From Bacteriovoracaceae bacterium (GTDB lineage Bacteria; Bdellovibrionota; Bacteriovoracia; Bacteriovoracales; Bacteriovoracaceae): DNA of 52,506 nucleotides. A program made the translations under genes and the position numbers. The stretch is from positions 1-52,506 of the forward strand of contig JADHTQ010000028.1 in NCBI GenBank assembly GCA_016784965.1, written 5' to 3'. Under the pieces are notes generated by a model, which saw nothing but the letters and a program-made list of their open reading frames with translations, did not search any database and was not told the origin of the DNA. Positions 1-8,797 of the stretch are shown in pieces; position 1 is the stretch's first letter, and every line of letters begins with the position of its first letter.

Positions 1-144
1 AATGTTATATTTATTTCTTTAAAAGCAAAAAGGAGTGAGTCAAGCGTCTATTTGGCCATTGAGGTTAAGTTTTAATGTTGACAAAAGAGCGAATACAAGA
101 ACGATGTCAATTTTGGAGAGAAAAATACACGACAGTATACAAGT

Positions 145-765
145 ATGACGTACACGGGTAGAGAATACGATATTGAGAGTGGGCTTTATTACTACAGGGC
201 ACGTTATTATGACAGTTCTATAGGTAGGTTTTTACAAAGTGACCCTGATCCTGGAAGGTTGACCAATCCTCTCACAGTAATGAATAAGTATATATATGTA
301 GTAAACAATCCAGCTAATTTTACAGACCCCACTGGGATGAGCATTTTTAGTGATATACTGCATGTAATTTTTGGATTTACCAGGGTACTATTAGATGTTG
401 CTGTAGGCTCTTTTTTTACTCTATTAGGGGCACTTATTTCTGTGATTGATAGTGATTTGGGAAGTAAAGTAATAGATGCTGGTATAGACCTTGCGATTGG
501 TTTCGATGATGTTGTTTATGAAAAATCAAAGACAATTTACAAGTCATTTGAAGAGGATGAAACAATTGATAGTGGTACATATGACTTACTTTACAAAAAT
601 GGTATTATTGTAGATGATAAAATTTGTTATAGAGGAAACTGTGTCTTTATAGAAAAAAACCCAGATGGATCATATAATGTGAAAGCTCGAATAACGTTAA
701 AATTTGAAATTAAAGTGCTACATGTACAGTCAGTGCCATTTAAGAGGTGGGTAAGTTATTTCTAG
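145..765 (+). CDS. RHS repeat-associated core C-terminal module with variable tail (orphan or truncated)
   Basis: The first ~65 residues are the conserved end of the RHS/YD-repeat core: TGREYDIESGLYYYRARYYD, then GRFLQSDP and NPANFTDPTG. In complete RHS proteins this segment closes the beta-cage just before a variable C-terminal effector domain. The following ~140 residues match no family I recognise. They begin with a hydrophobic stretch (about residues 70-120) and end in a Lys/Val-rich part. A complete RHS protein is usually over 1000 residues, so this is only the tip. The frame is open upstream to a stop at 79-81 but offers no start before the ATG at 145, which has no ribosome site. It is therefore probably a displaced tip or the remnant of a broken gene. 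No immunity gene can be recognised within 766-917. Confidence 0.6.
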   Translation: MTYTGREYDIESGLYYYRARYYDSSIGRFLQSDPDPGRLTNPLTVMNKYIYVVNNPANFTDPTGMSIFSDILHVIFGFTRVLLDVAVGSFFTLLGALISVIDSDLGSKVIDAGIDLAIGFDDVVYEKSKTIYKSFEEDETIDSGTYDLLYKNGIIVDDKICYRGNCVFIEKNPDGSYNVKARITLKFEIKVLHVQSVPFKRWVSYF

Positions 766-917
766 TTGTATTTTTTAGTATGGTTTGGCTCCAAGTGTCT
801 TTTTCATGTTAACATAGTATTTTCCGGTATTACACACTTTGTAGGGATCATATCATTAAAGTTTAAATCCTGATTAATATAACATTCATTGGAGGTACCT
901 ACTGGCATCTAGAAAAT

Positions 918-2477
918 TTATAGAGAGCTTAGTACTTCATTGTAGATCCCTGACATATTTAGAAAGTCCGACACCGCATTTTCTGTGCTGCTACCTGTTT
1001 TGATCATAGCTAAGCTTACCCTCTGTGCATCTAGAATTCGTTTTTGTAGTTGAGGATTGTCAAAGAACATGGGATCAGTGCTCCAGTCGTGCAGCAGCCA
1101 CTTGATTTGATCACCCGAGGTGGACTCAACTACATCGTTGCTGGAGCTAACAATACTTTTTCTTATTTGGTCTTTTAAATTTGGGGTTAGAAGGTCTTTT
1201 ACTTGTTCTGGGGCATTGTGAAAAATACTACCCCAATCGTCAACGTCGTACCACACTTTTGAAAGGGCGTCTGCGGGGTCATTGCCACCTGCAACCTCAT
1301 TAAACCATTTCATTATTCTCTTTTGAGCAGGTACATTTGGCTTGGTTCTTTCCATGAATTGTTGAATTTTATTTAGGACATGGGTGGTGAATTCAATTTC
1401 ACTCGAGCTAAGCCCGTGGCTGATTACCCTGTATTCAATTCCAAACAAATTTGGGGCGTCATACTTGTCACTTCCACGAAAGCCCGCAAAGGCCATTTTT
1501 ACTTTATCTCCCAATTGTGCATGTTTGCCGTCGGAGATATCTAGTAAATATGTGACGACGCTTTTTAACTCAAAGGGGGATAAGTTATCAAATAAAGTGT
1601 GGCCATCTACGGTCTTTCTTTTTCCGATGTTACCGCCATTTTTTACTACACTTAGCTCGGCCAACAGGTTCACTCTGCGATAGAAATCGGCAATTTCTAG
1701 GGAGGTTGGCACGGGATTTGAAAATAACTCTTTTGGAAGGTCACCTACAATATGTACATGTTGATGGGTTGAGACGCGCAACTTTTTTTGTAATTTCCGG
1801 GCATCTTCAGACATTGTACCTGCTTTCATATTTCCTCGAAAGTGTAGCTCAATGCCTTGAAGTGACTTCACATCACCGTTACTTCTGATTTCAACTTTTT
1901 TAATTAAGTCACTGATTTTTACCTTGTGGTGGCCTGGTAAAAGTACTTTTCCCTGAAAAGTCATTGGCCTAAACAAATCAAATTCCACAAATTCTTTGAC
2001 CTTCACACCGTGAAGAATTCTATCTTTTGTAAACTCAACTCCTCGAAGCTTTGTCACGTGCTCTAAAAGAGATCTTTTTTGCCTGATAGCTAGTGAGTCC
2101 CAAGGGGTTTTATAAACATCATCAAGAACTTTAATATGTAAGGTGGATGCAAACTCTTCTTTAGTCAATTTTTGAGCTTCGTTGGTAAAGAGCGGGCCAA
2201 TTGTGCCATCTTCGGTAGTTAACAGCCTAATGACTCGATTATTTAGCTCCATTTCTAGTTCAACGGCACTCTCTTTTTTGGCCAATAACTTATAGCCAGC
2301 ATTTTTTGGTGCAATATTGTCTAGACGGCGGGCCAGGCGATTTAAAAATGAGTGACAATTACTGCCTGAATCTGAGTTTGATGCTGCTAGTGTGGACTCA
2401 ATTAGGCTTGTTGAAAATAGTAGAAAAAGAGAGAATGAAATAGCTTTCTTATTGAGATTACTAAAAAAAGACGACAT
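918..2477 (-). CDS. Hypothetical secreted protein (519 aa)
   Basis: I do not recognise this family. I chose the ATG at 2477 over the in-frame ATG 12 codons upstream because GGAGAAG lies six bases before it. The shorter product also begins with a clean signal peptide: charged N-terminus, ISFSLFLLFSTSLIESTLA, and a likely cut after TLA. The mature protein is soluble-looking, mixed alpha/beta, with no membrane segment, one early Cys (NCHSF) and a His-rich motif (THQHVHIVGDLP) near the middle. It is monocistronic: the next minus-strand gene upstream is ~100 bases away. A periplasmic or exported role is inferred from the signal peptide alone. Confidence 0.7.
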   Translation of the reverse strand: MSSFFSNLNKKAISFSLFLLFSTSLIESTLAASNSDSGSNCHSFLNRLARRLDNIAPKNAGYKLLAKKESAVELEMELNNRVIRLLTTEDGTIGPLFTNEAQKLTKEEFASTLHIKVLDDVYKTPWDSLAIRQKRSLLEHVTKLRGVEFTKDRILHGVKVKEFVEFDLFRPMTFQGKVLLPGHHKVKISDLIKKVEIRSNGDVKSLQGIELHFRGNMKAGTMSEDARKLQKKLRVSTHQHVHIVGDLPKELFSNPVPTSLEIADFYRRVNLLAELSVVKNGGNIGKRKTVDGHTLFDNLSPFELKSVVTYLLDISDGKHAQLGDKVKMAFAGFRGSDKYDAPNLFGIEYRVISHGLSSSEIEFTTHVLNKIQQFMERTKPNVPAQKRIMKWFNEVAGGNDPADALSKVWYDVDDWGSIFHNAPEQVKDLLTPNLKDQIRKSIVSSSNDVVESTSGDQIKWLLHDWSTDPMFFDNPQLQKRILDAQRVSLAMIKTGSSTENAVSDFLNMSGIYNEVLSSL

Positions 2478-2575
2478 ATGGCTTCTCCAAATTATAAAAT
2501 TTGAAAAATTCATACACTGTTGATTAACGCATTAACAATTGCAGATATACAACTAGGTAATTTATACAGAAACGC

Positions 2576-3202
2576 TTAGTTTTGACTTGTTGCGGTATAA
2601 ATAACATTTTTTACCAAAGCTTGTATAGGTGCGGGAGAAGCATTGGAAAAAGTTATTGGTATACTGATAAAAGATGTCGATGACTCATTTACCTGAAGGT
2701 GAAGGTGGGGACCAGAGCTATATCCACTATTACCACTTTGTCCGATCGAATCTCCCTGTGAGACGGTGTCATCTACTGAGACATCTGAGCCATTTTGTGT
2801 CAAGTGCACATATATGGCCACTGTGCCGTCAGCATGTCGAATTTGTATATAATTAGCTTCTGTAGCCACTTCATTATCGTCTTCATAGGATTCTTCTACT
2901 TTTATAACCGTCCCCGATCTAATTGCAACGATTGTAGTTCCAATTTCCATACTAAAGTCGTAGGCGTATTTATTGTTACCGTAATGAGTAGTAGTTTCGC
3001 AATTGCTCTGAGATAGCAAGTATGCCTCACCTACCACATATGGAAGAATATACTCTGAGGAAGCCGGAGCTGTGTATCCGTTGCAAGCGCCAGTACCTGT
3101 AATAAAGGAATCTCCGTCGCCGCAACTATGTAGATTAACGGTTGCCAATAAAATAGCAGCGGTAGTTAGGAAATGCCAAATACGTTTGTGTTTTACATTC
3201 AT
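2576..3202 (-). CDS. M23-family peptidase-like lipoprotein
   Basis: Likely peptidoglycan endopeptidase fold (LytM/M23) anchored as a lipoprotein. The N-terminus is a signal peptide ending LHSC, a slightly unusual lipobox with His at -2 and Cys27 as the lipid-modified residue. M23 metal-ligand positions are visible: His73 and Asp82 in THYGNNKYAYDF (the H...YAxDF variant of HxxxD), His133 in YVHL, and the HLH pair at 166/168. All residues needed for zinc hydrolysis therefore appear present. The ATG at 3202 is preceded by AAAGGA eight bases upstream; a TTG one codon earlier is less likely. The stop of the barrel-like gene upstream lies ~15 bases before it, so the two are probably co-transcribed. 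Cell-wall remodelling is the family role. Confidence 0.75.
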   Translation of the reverse strand: MNVKHKRIWHFLTTAAILLATVNLHSCGDGDSFITGTGACNGYTAPASSEYILPYVVGEAYLLSQSNCETTTHYGNNKYAYDFSMEIGTTIVAIRSGTVIKVEESYEDDNEVATEANYIQIRHADGTVAIYVHLTQNGSDVSVDDTVSQGDSIGQSGNSGYSSGPHLHLQVNESSTSFISIPITFSNASPAPIQALVKNVIYTATSQN

Positions 3203-3217
3203 CAACGTTTCCTTTTA

Positions 3218-3739
3218 CTAGAAATTGTAACCTAACCCAAGATAGGGAATATATTGGATGATAGTCTTAAGGGATTGTCCATCGGTTATTGCTTTGTATA
3301 CAATGGGCAGAGATATCCTTAAATTAAAGCGTCCAATTTGAAACTTTGTGCCAATTTTACCAATAATGCCGTAACCAGTGTCTTCAAAGCCGCCTATCTC
3401 TCGCTTAAGCAAGCCGCCTCCTAGCTCTAAAAAGTACTGATCCCCAAATCCAATAGCACCACCTAAAATGTATTCAAAGTCATTTTCAGAGGGAATTTCA
3501 TACTGGACCATTGCTCCGTAGTACAATTTAGTGGTACCCAAAAAGAACGTGGTGTTACTTCTAAAGCTGGTGCCAGTTGTTGCCTCAGATGCTCCATCTA
3601 GTGTCTCAGAATAACCAGAAAAGATAGCATCAATATTAAGGCTAAGTGGTGCACCAATTGCCGTTGTTGAAAATAAAAGGGCCACAAGTGCTAGAGCAAA
3701 GTTAAATATCAGTGCCTTTTTTAATTTTTTTGCATTCAA
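3218..3739 (-). CDS. Small outer-membrane beta-barrel-like protein
   Basis: The 173-residue product starts with a signal peptide (KKALIFNFALALVALLF, cut after AIGA). The rest is alternating hydrophobic/polar strands rich in Gly and Tyr, and it ends in YNF. A terminal aromatic residue after a beta strand is typical of outer-membrane barrels inserted by BAM. The start is a TTG at 3739 with AAAGGAG eight bases upstream; the nearby ATG is out of frame. It is the first gene of a two-gene unit with the M23 lipoprotein, so a joint envelope role is plausible. I recognise no specific family, and the barrel call is inferred from pattern. Confidence 0.6.
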   Translation of the reverse strand: MNAKKLKKALIFNFALALVALLFSTTAIGAPLSLNIDAIFSGYSETLDGASEATTGTSFRSNTTFFLGTTKLYYGAMVQYEIPSENDFEYILGGAIGFGDQYFLELGGGLLKREIGGFEDTGYGIIGKIGTKFQIGRFNLRISLPIVYKAITDGQSLKTIIQYIPYLGLGYNF

Positions 3740-3823
3740 GGTGTACGCTCCTTTTTTTGTACCTTATTACTGAGGTCAAATATTGAGTGCTCCAAAAACT
3801 CAAAGAATATGATATAACAACTA

Positions 3824-3852
3824 TTGACTTAAAAGCTATTTTTTTTCATTAT
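3824..3852 (+). promoter_or_regulatory. Possible sigma70-type promoter for the ABC gene cluster
   Basis: TTGACT at 3824-3829 and CATTAT at 3847-3852 are spaced by 17 bases, upstream of the ABC ATPase gene at 3985. The -35 is a 5/6 match to consensus and the -10 about 4/6. The leader would be over 100 bases long, and the region is AT-rich, so chance matches are common. Confidence 0.3.
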
Positions 3853-3984
3853 TATTAGTGTTACTAAGTTAACAACTAACCAAAATGCTAATGATAACAG
3901 CACATTGCGGCGCACACAGAGGGAATGGTGGATCGATTTACTAGGTAATATTTTCTAGTTTAAAATTTGTGACGGAGGCTATAA

Positions 3985-4722
3985 ATGATAGAGGTAAAAA
4001 ACCTAAAAAAGGTTTTTGGAGAGGTGACGGCTGTTGATGATATCTCCTTTAAGGTTAAAAAAGGGGAAGTCTTAGGTTTTTTAGGACCAAATGGCGCGGG
4101 AAAATCAACCACGATGAAAATTATCAGTTGCTTCATTGCACCAACTGCAGGTGACGTCTTGGTTTGCGGCGACTCAATAATGGCCGAACCTATTAAAATT
4201 AAAGAAAAAATTGGCTATATGCCAGAAAATGCACCCTTGTATGCTGAAATGACAGTGGGTGATTTTTTAACATTTGTGGCGGAGATGAGAGGAATCGACA
4301 AAATGGGGTTAGAAAATGCAGTTCACAATACCGTTGAGCTTTGTGGATTGTGTGATGTTTTTTATCGGCCGATTGAAATGTTATCAAAGGGCTATAAAAA
4401 GAGAGTTTCAATGGCCCAAGCCTTTATCCACGATCCAGAGATTTTAATTTTAGATGAGCCAACAGATGGCCTTGATCCAAACCAAAAGCATGAAGTGCGG
4501 GAATTGATCAAGCAGCTCTCAAAAGATAAATGCATAATACTTTCTACTCATATTTTGGAGGAAGTGGAAGCCATTTGTACCAGAGCAATTATCATTTCTG
4601 AGGGGAAAATTCGATATAATGGAACGCCAGTGGATTTAAAATCAAAATCTACAACTGGAGTTGTTCATGATGTTTTTAGGGCCATTACAACGGGAGCAAA
4701 AGTGCAAGGGGTAACATTATGA
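3985..4722 (+). CDS. ABC transporter ATP-binding protein (GldA/CcmA type)
   Basis: Cytoplasmic ATPase of an ABC-2 type exporter. The Walker A is GPNGAGKST, the signature loop is LSKGYKKR (the variant seen in gliding-motility GldA-type ATPases), and the Walker B is ILILDEPTDGLDP followed by an H-loop STHILEE. Its 245 residues are normal for a single nucleotide-binding domain. GGAGG sits six bases before the ATG. Its stop overlaps the start of the permease gene by four bases, so the two are translationally coupled. With the next three genes it forms a GldA-F-G/DUF4340 cluster. The substrate is unknown: such clusters occur in many non-gliding bacteria, so gliding should not be assumed. Confidence 0.9.
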   Translation: MIEVKNLKKVFGEVTAVDDISFKVKKGEVLGFLGPNGAGKSTTMKIISCFIAPTAGDVLVCGDSIMAEPIKIKEKIGYMPENAPLYAEMTVGDFLTFVAEMRGIDKMGLENAVHNTVELCGLCDVFYRPIEMLSKGYKKRVSMAQAFIHDPEILILDEPTDGLDPNQKHEVRELIKQLSKDKCIILSTHILEEVEAICTRAIIISEGKIRYNGTPVDLKSKSTTGVVHDVFRAITTGAKVQGVTL

Positions 4723-5468
4723 TTCTAACGAGTGCTACTAGAAGTATTGTAAAAAGAGAATTGACGGGGTACTTCGCTTCACCACTAGGTTTTATTTTCA
4801 TAGTAATTTTTGTATTTGCCATAGGGCAAGTAACATTTGAGCCAGGAAAAGGTAGCTTTTTTCTCATGCGCCAAGCTGATATGAGCAGCTTTTTTCGATA
4901 TGTACCATGGTTGTTTATTTTTTTAGTGCCAGCAGTTTCCATGCGCTTATTTGCTGAAGAGAGGAAGTCTGGAACTATTGAATTACTATTTACCCTGCCT
5001 ATAACTGTGAAAGAAGCTGTGATCGGGAAATTTTTAGCGTCGTGGATATTTATAATTATTTCTTTGTTTTGTACATTTCCTATGATCATGACGGTTATGT
5101 ACCTTGGAAATCCAGATTTAGGAGTTATCATTGTTAACTACATGGGGGCGATGCTGCTTGGTGGAAGCTTTTTGGCAATTGGAATCTTTTTTTCGGCCTT
5201 GACTAAAAACCAAGTTGTAAGCTTCATTCTTTCGGTGGTTTTTTGTTACATCTTTTTGATGGCTGGTTCCCCGCCAATTCTTGGGTTTTTATCGAAATTT
5301 ATGCCCAGCTATGTTGTTGACCTTTTTGAATCACTTAGTATTTTAGGACACTACGAGGCCCTTGGACGTGGAGTTGTACGCATTGGAGACTTATGGTTTT
5401 TTGCAGTTATGATTATCGGTTGGCCATATGCTGCAATATTGCTGCTTAACGAGAACAAAGCGAGTTAA
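4719..5468 (+). CDS. ABC-2 type permease (GldF/NosY-like)
   Basis: Integral membrane subunit with six likely membrane helices (around residues 20-40, 62-80, 108-130, 140-160, 168-190 and 225-243). The segment RLFAEERKSGTIELLFTLP at ~82-100 is the conserved cytoplasmic coupling motif of ABC-2/NosY/GldF permeases. At 249 residues it matches GldF length. The gene overlaps the ATPase by four bases and is followed 11 bases later by the GldG-like gene, so it belongs to one operon. The family moves unknown substrates across the inner membrane or drives envelope assembly. Confidence 0.88.
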   Translation: MILTSATRSIVKRELTGYFASPLGFIFIVIFVFAIGQVTFEPGKGSFFLMRQADMSSFFRYVPWLFIFLVPAVSMRLFAEERKSGTIELLFTLPITVKEAVIGKFLASWIFIIISLFCTFPMIMTVMYLGNPDLGVIIVNYMGAMLLGGSFLAIGIFFSALTKNQVVSFILSVVFCYIFLMAGSPPILGFLSKFMPSYVVDLFESLSILGHYEALGRGVVRIGDLWFFAVMIIGWPYAAILLLNENKAS

Positions 5469-5479
5469 AGGACTAAAGC

Positions 5480-7411
5480 ATGAATAAACAAAAAGAAACA
5501 TATTTTGATATCATTTTAAGTATTTTGATAATGATCTTCATTATCTATATTGGATCAACTCTTGGAAAAAGGGCCCAGTTAGATCTTACTTCTGAAAACT
5601 TGTATACGTTGTCAAAAGGTACCAAAGCAATATTAAAAAAGATAAATGCCAAAATTGATATTAAGCTTTACTACTCCAAAACAGCTGCTAATCAAGGTTC
5701 TGAGGGAATACGTTATTTTAACACTTATTATAACTATGTTAGGGACCTTTTAGAGGAATATGAAGGTCTTTCAAATAATAAGATTTCACTGCAAGTAATT
5801 GATCCAAGACCTGACACTAAAGAGGAAGAGGATGCAATCAGGGCGGGTCTTAAGAGATTTCCTCTAACGCAAACCGAACAGTACTTTTTTGGATTGGTAG
5901 CTACTAACGAAAATGGAACGGAAAAAATAATAGAGTTTTTTGATCCCCAAAAACAGTCAAACCTCGAATACGACCTGACCAAGCTTATCTATTCTTCAAC
6001 TAACCCCAAGAAAAAGACTGTGGGAATACTTTCATCCCTTGAAGTACTAAATGATAAAATGAGCCCTTACATGATTCAGATGATGAAGATGCAAGGTAAG
6101 TCGCCTCCGACCTCTTGGATTATAACTGAGATGATGAAAGAGTTTTATAATGTAAAAAAGGTCATGCCCACTGAAACGGAATTTATCGGTATTGATATTT
6201 TGTTAGTGATTCATCCCAAAAGCTTCTCCGAAGCTTTGCAGTTTGCAATTGATCAATTTGTGTTAAAAGGTGGCAAGTTAATCGTACTGGCTGATCCACA
6301 TTCAATAATTGATCAAACATCTAATAAGCAACAACAAATGATGATGGGTGCAACACCTCCAACTAACTCAAACCTGGCCAAACTATTTAACACTTGGGGA
6401 GTGGATCTAAGAGACAATCAATTTGCAGGAGACAAGTATCTTTCAGGGATGGGACGCCTAGATCGCTTTTCTCCTCCAGCTAGAATTCTTCCTCTTTTAA
6501 ATTGTGATAAAAGGTGCACCAGTGAAAGCAAAGATACAATGACTAGCTCACTGAATAAGCTTACCTTTTTATATCCAGGTGCTCTAAATAAGCTTAATCC
6601 AGCCGCTACTAATATTAGTGCACTTATTACAACTACGGATAAGGGTAATGTATATCTTGCACAGGGCTTTGAAAGAAATAATCCAAAAGCTTTAATGAGT
6701 AAATTTAAAGAGGGCGTAGCCCCTGTAGTTATTGCTTATAAAATCATTGGGAAGTTTAAATCGGCTTTTCCAGATGGGATTAAGGTAAGCGAAAATCAAA
6801 AAGATGATAAAAAAGATGCCACGAGCACTATGATGAAGCATATAACCGGTCTCAAAGAGTCTAAAAGGGAGTCGGCAATCATTGTGGTTGCAGATGTGGA
6901 TTTTATTCATGATCAATTTGCCTTTCAGCAAAGTATTTTTGGAACAGCTGTTGCAAACGATAATTCGGCATTTTTGTTGAATGCCTTAGAGAATTTGACC
7001 GGTTCGAATGATTTAATGTCAGTACGTTCTAAGGGCAAGTTTAGTAGATCATTTGTCCGAATTGATGCGATTGAATTTGAAGCAGAAAAAAGGACTGAAG
7101 GGAAGGTACAAGAAATTAATGCCAATATAGCCCGCTTTACTCAAGAGATGCAAAGCTTGGGAGGCAAAGGTAAGTCACAGGCCTTGATTAGAAACGAAGT
7201 GGTTAAAAAGAAAAAGCAACTGATGAAAAAGATTGCTCAACTGAAATCTCAACTAAGAGATGTCAAAAGAGAAGGTCGTGAGGAGATCGAAAAAATTGGT
7301 AAAGGTCTTCAATATATCAATATTTTAGTTATTCCAATTATTGTTACAATCTTGGGAATTATTCTTGGTATCAGAAGAGTCAGAAGAAGACAGTTAACGT
7401 TTAGACGGTGA
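5480..7411 (+). CDS. GldG-family ABC auxiliary membrane protein
   Basis: The 643-residue protein has one N-terminal membrane helix (residues ~11-28), a large extracytoplasmic region, and one C-terminal helix (about 612-632) ending in a basic tail. The start LTSENLYTLSKGTKAILKKI is characteristic of GldG proteins (COG3225), as are IVVADVDFIHDQF and NALENLTGS near residues 475 and 510. A charged coiled-coil-like stretch (about 540-605) precedes the last helix. AAAGGA lies seven bases before the ATG. Position between permease and DUF4340 is the standard arrangement. It probably forms the periplasmic part of the ABC complex. Confidence 0.85.
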   Translation: MNKQKETYFDIILSILIMIFIIYIGSTLGKRAQLDLTSENLYTLSKGTKAILKKINAKIDIKLYYSKTAANQGSEGIRYFNTYYNYVRDLLEEYEGLSNNKISLQVIDPRPDTKEEEDAIRAGLKRFPLTQTEQYFFGLVATNENGTEKIIEFFDPQKQSNLEYDLTKLIYSSTNPKKKTVGILSSLEVLNDKMSPYMIQMMKMQGKSPPTSWIITEMMKEFYNVKKVMPTETEFIGIDILLVIHPKSFSEALQFAIDQFVLKGGKLIVLADPHSIIDQTSNKQQQMMMGATPPTNSNLAKLFNTWGVDLRDNQFAGDKYLSGMGRLDRFSPPARILPLLNCDKRCTSESKDTMTSSLNKLTFLYPGALNKLNPAATNISALITTTDKGNVYLAQGFERNNPKALMSKFKEGVAPVVIAYKIIGKFKSAFPDGIKVSENQKDDKKDATSTMMKHITGLKESKRESAIIVVADVDFIHDQFAFQQSIFGTAVANDNSAFLLNALENLTGSNDLMSVRSKGKFSRSFVRIDAIEFEAEKRTEGKVQEINANIARFTQEMQSLGGKGKSQALIRNEVVKKKKQLMKKIAQLKSQLRDVKREGREEIEKIGKGLQYINILVIPIIVTILGIILGIRRVRRRQLTFRR

Positions 7412-7423
7412 GGTTATTAAAAG

Positions 7424-8461
7424 ATGAATAAAAAAACGATACAGCTGAGTGTGATAGCGGGCATTTTATTTATTATCTCGCTAATTGTACATTTTAATGA
7501 ACACAAGTTGGCTACAACCTTGGCAGTTGGCACGGAGTTTATTTCAAATTTTGATGTTGAAAAGGTTACTAGAATCTCCATTAATGAAAAAGGCAAAGAG
7601 GTTTTGGCACTTAAGCTTGAGGGAGAAAGTTTTGTTATCACAAACCACAATTCCTTCCCGGCAAGTAATAAGAAGGTCAGTGACTTACTGTTTAAAATTT
7701 CAAACATCATTATAGGTGGTGAAATATCTGACAATGAAAAAAAGTATGAGGGTTATGAAGTAGATAGCAAAAGCTCAGGTACGCATATTACCCTATATGA
7801 CCGGTTTGATAAAAAACTGACAGAGTTTTTTGTGGGTAAAAAATCGACAGCAAAAGGCAATTATATAAGAAGGGCCAGTAAGGAAATGGTCTATGTGAGC
7901 GATGATTCTATTAATATTTCCACTGATGTTGATAGTTACATTGATAAAGAAATTTTTAATATAGATTTAAAGAATGTAACTAGTATTAAAACATCAAAAA
8001 ATGTAATTGTGGCAAAGGTTGATGATAAGTTCATTCTACAAGGGCCACCTGCTGAAGAAGTAGACGAGATAAAAGTGAAAAGATTCATAACCTCACTTTT
8101 GAACATATCGTTTGATAAATTTATTGATGGTGCTGACCAGAAAGTTAGTTCGGTGCAATTTGAAAATGAATACCAGATCGCTTTATTAGGAAAGCTTGAG
8201 TATTTGCTATATACAGCAAAACACAAGGATAAATGTTATTTAAAAGTTGAAGCTAAGTTTAATCCAGAAAAAGAAGAGCTCACTTTGGCCCGTGATTCAG
8301 GGACTGAGGAACTTAAAGTCGCTGAGCAGGTTCTTTTAAATAGAGATGTTTCACAAAAATTTAATATGCACAATAAGCGATGGATTTATGAAATCGCAAA
8401 ATATACTTATGAAGAGATTTTGAAGGTACCAACAGACTTTAACAAAAGTAGTGAGCAGTAA
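7424..8461 (+). CDS. DUF4340 domain-containing protein
   Basis: The N-terminus holds one membrane anchor (IQLSVIAGILFIISLIVHF), followed by a periplasmic beta-rich repeat region. Typical DUF4340 phrases are FDVEKVTRISIN, the FPASNKKVSDLL segment and SVQFENEYQIAL. DUF4340 proteins are usually encoded right after GldG-like subunits, as here (12-base gap, GAGG before the start). The product probably completes the envelope ABC complex. Its 345 residues fall within the family range. The molecular role is unknown. Confidence 0.8.
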   Translation: MNKKTIQLSVIAGILFIISLIVHFNEHKLATTLAVGTEFISNFDVEKVTRISINEKGKEVLALKLEGESFVITNHNSFPASNKKVSDLLFKISNIIIGGEISDNEKKYEGYEVDSKSSGTHITLYDRFDKKLTEFFVGKKSTAKGNYIRRASKEMVYVSDDSINISTDVDSYIDKEIFNIDLKNVTSIKTSKNVIVAKVDDKFILQGPPAEEVDEIKVKRFITSLLNISFDKFIDGADQKVSSVQFENEYQIALLGKLEYLLYTAKHKDKCYLKVEAKFNPEKEELTLARDSGTEELKVAEQVLLNRDVSQKFNMHNKRWIYEIAKYTYEEILKVPTDFNKSSEQ

Positions 8462-8512
8462 CTAGTATCGTTGAACCTCTTACCCCAAATAACTTAAAAC
8501 AGGAGGTTTGTT

Positions 8513-8797
8513 ATGCATGGCCCAGCGGTTGAACTCGCAGAAGACAAGGCAAGTGATGCTAAGTCGAAACTTGGAGTTTATTTATTTATTGTTTATTCAT
8601 TAGTTTATGCAGGTTTCGTGATTATCAATACAGTATCACCTAAACTAATGGGAATAGAAATGTTCATGGGTCTTAATTTGGCTGTTGTTTATGGGTTCGG
8701 GCTCATTATTTTAGCTATTGTTATGGGACTAATTTACAATCACATCTGTACTAAAATGGAAGATGAAATGAACAAAGAACAAGGGGATAAGCAATGA
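8513..8797 (+). CDS. DUF485 small membrane protein, ActP partner
   Basis: The 94-residue protein has two membrane helices (about 24-42 and 55-78). The segment LFIVYSLVYAGFVIINT is a typical DUF485 first helix, and NHICTKMEDEMNKE closes the protein. AGGAGG lies six bases before the ATG. Its last codons overlap the ATG of the symporter gene by four bases. DUF485 proteins (YjcH in E. coli) nearly always precede acetate/solute:Na+ symporters and are thought to be accessory to them. The 51-base gap from the ABC cluster suggests a separate unit, though no terminator is evident. Confidence 0.85.
   Translation: MHGPAVELAEDKASDAKSKLGVYLFIVYSLVYAGFVIINTVSPKLMGIEMFMGLNLAVVYGFGLIILAIVMGLIYNHICTKMEDEMNKEQGDKQ

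Noticed and set aside
1-75. A 24-codon open frame from the window edge to a TAA at 73-75, possibly the end of an upstream gene
   Set aside because: Too short and without any recognisable motif to support a coding call.
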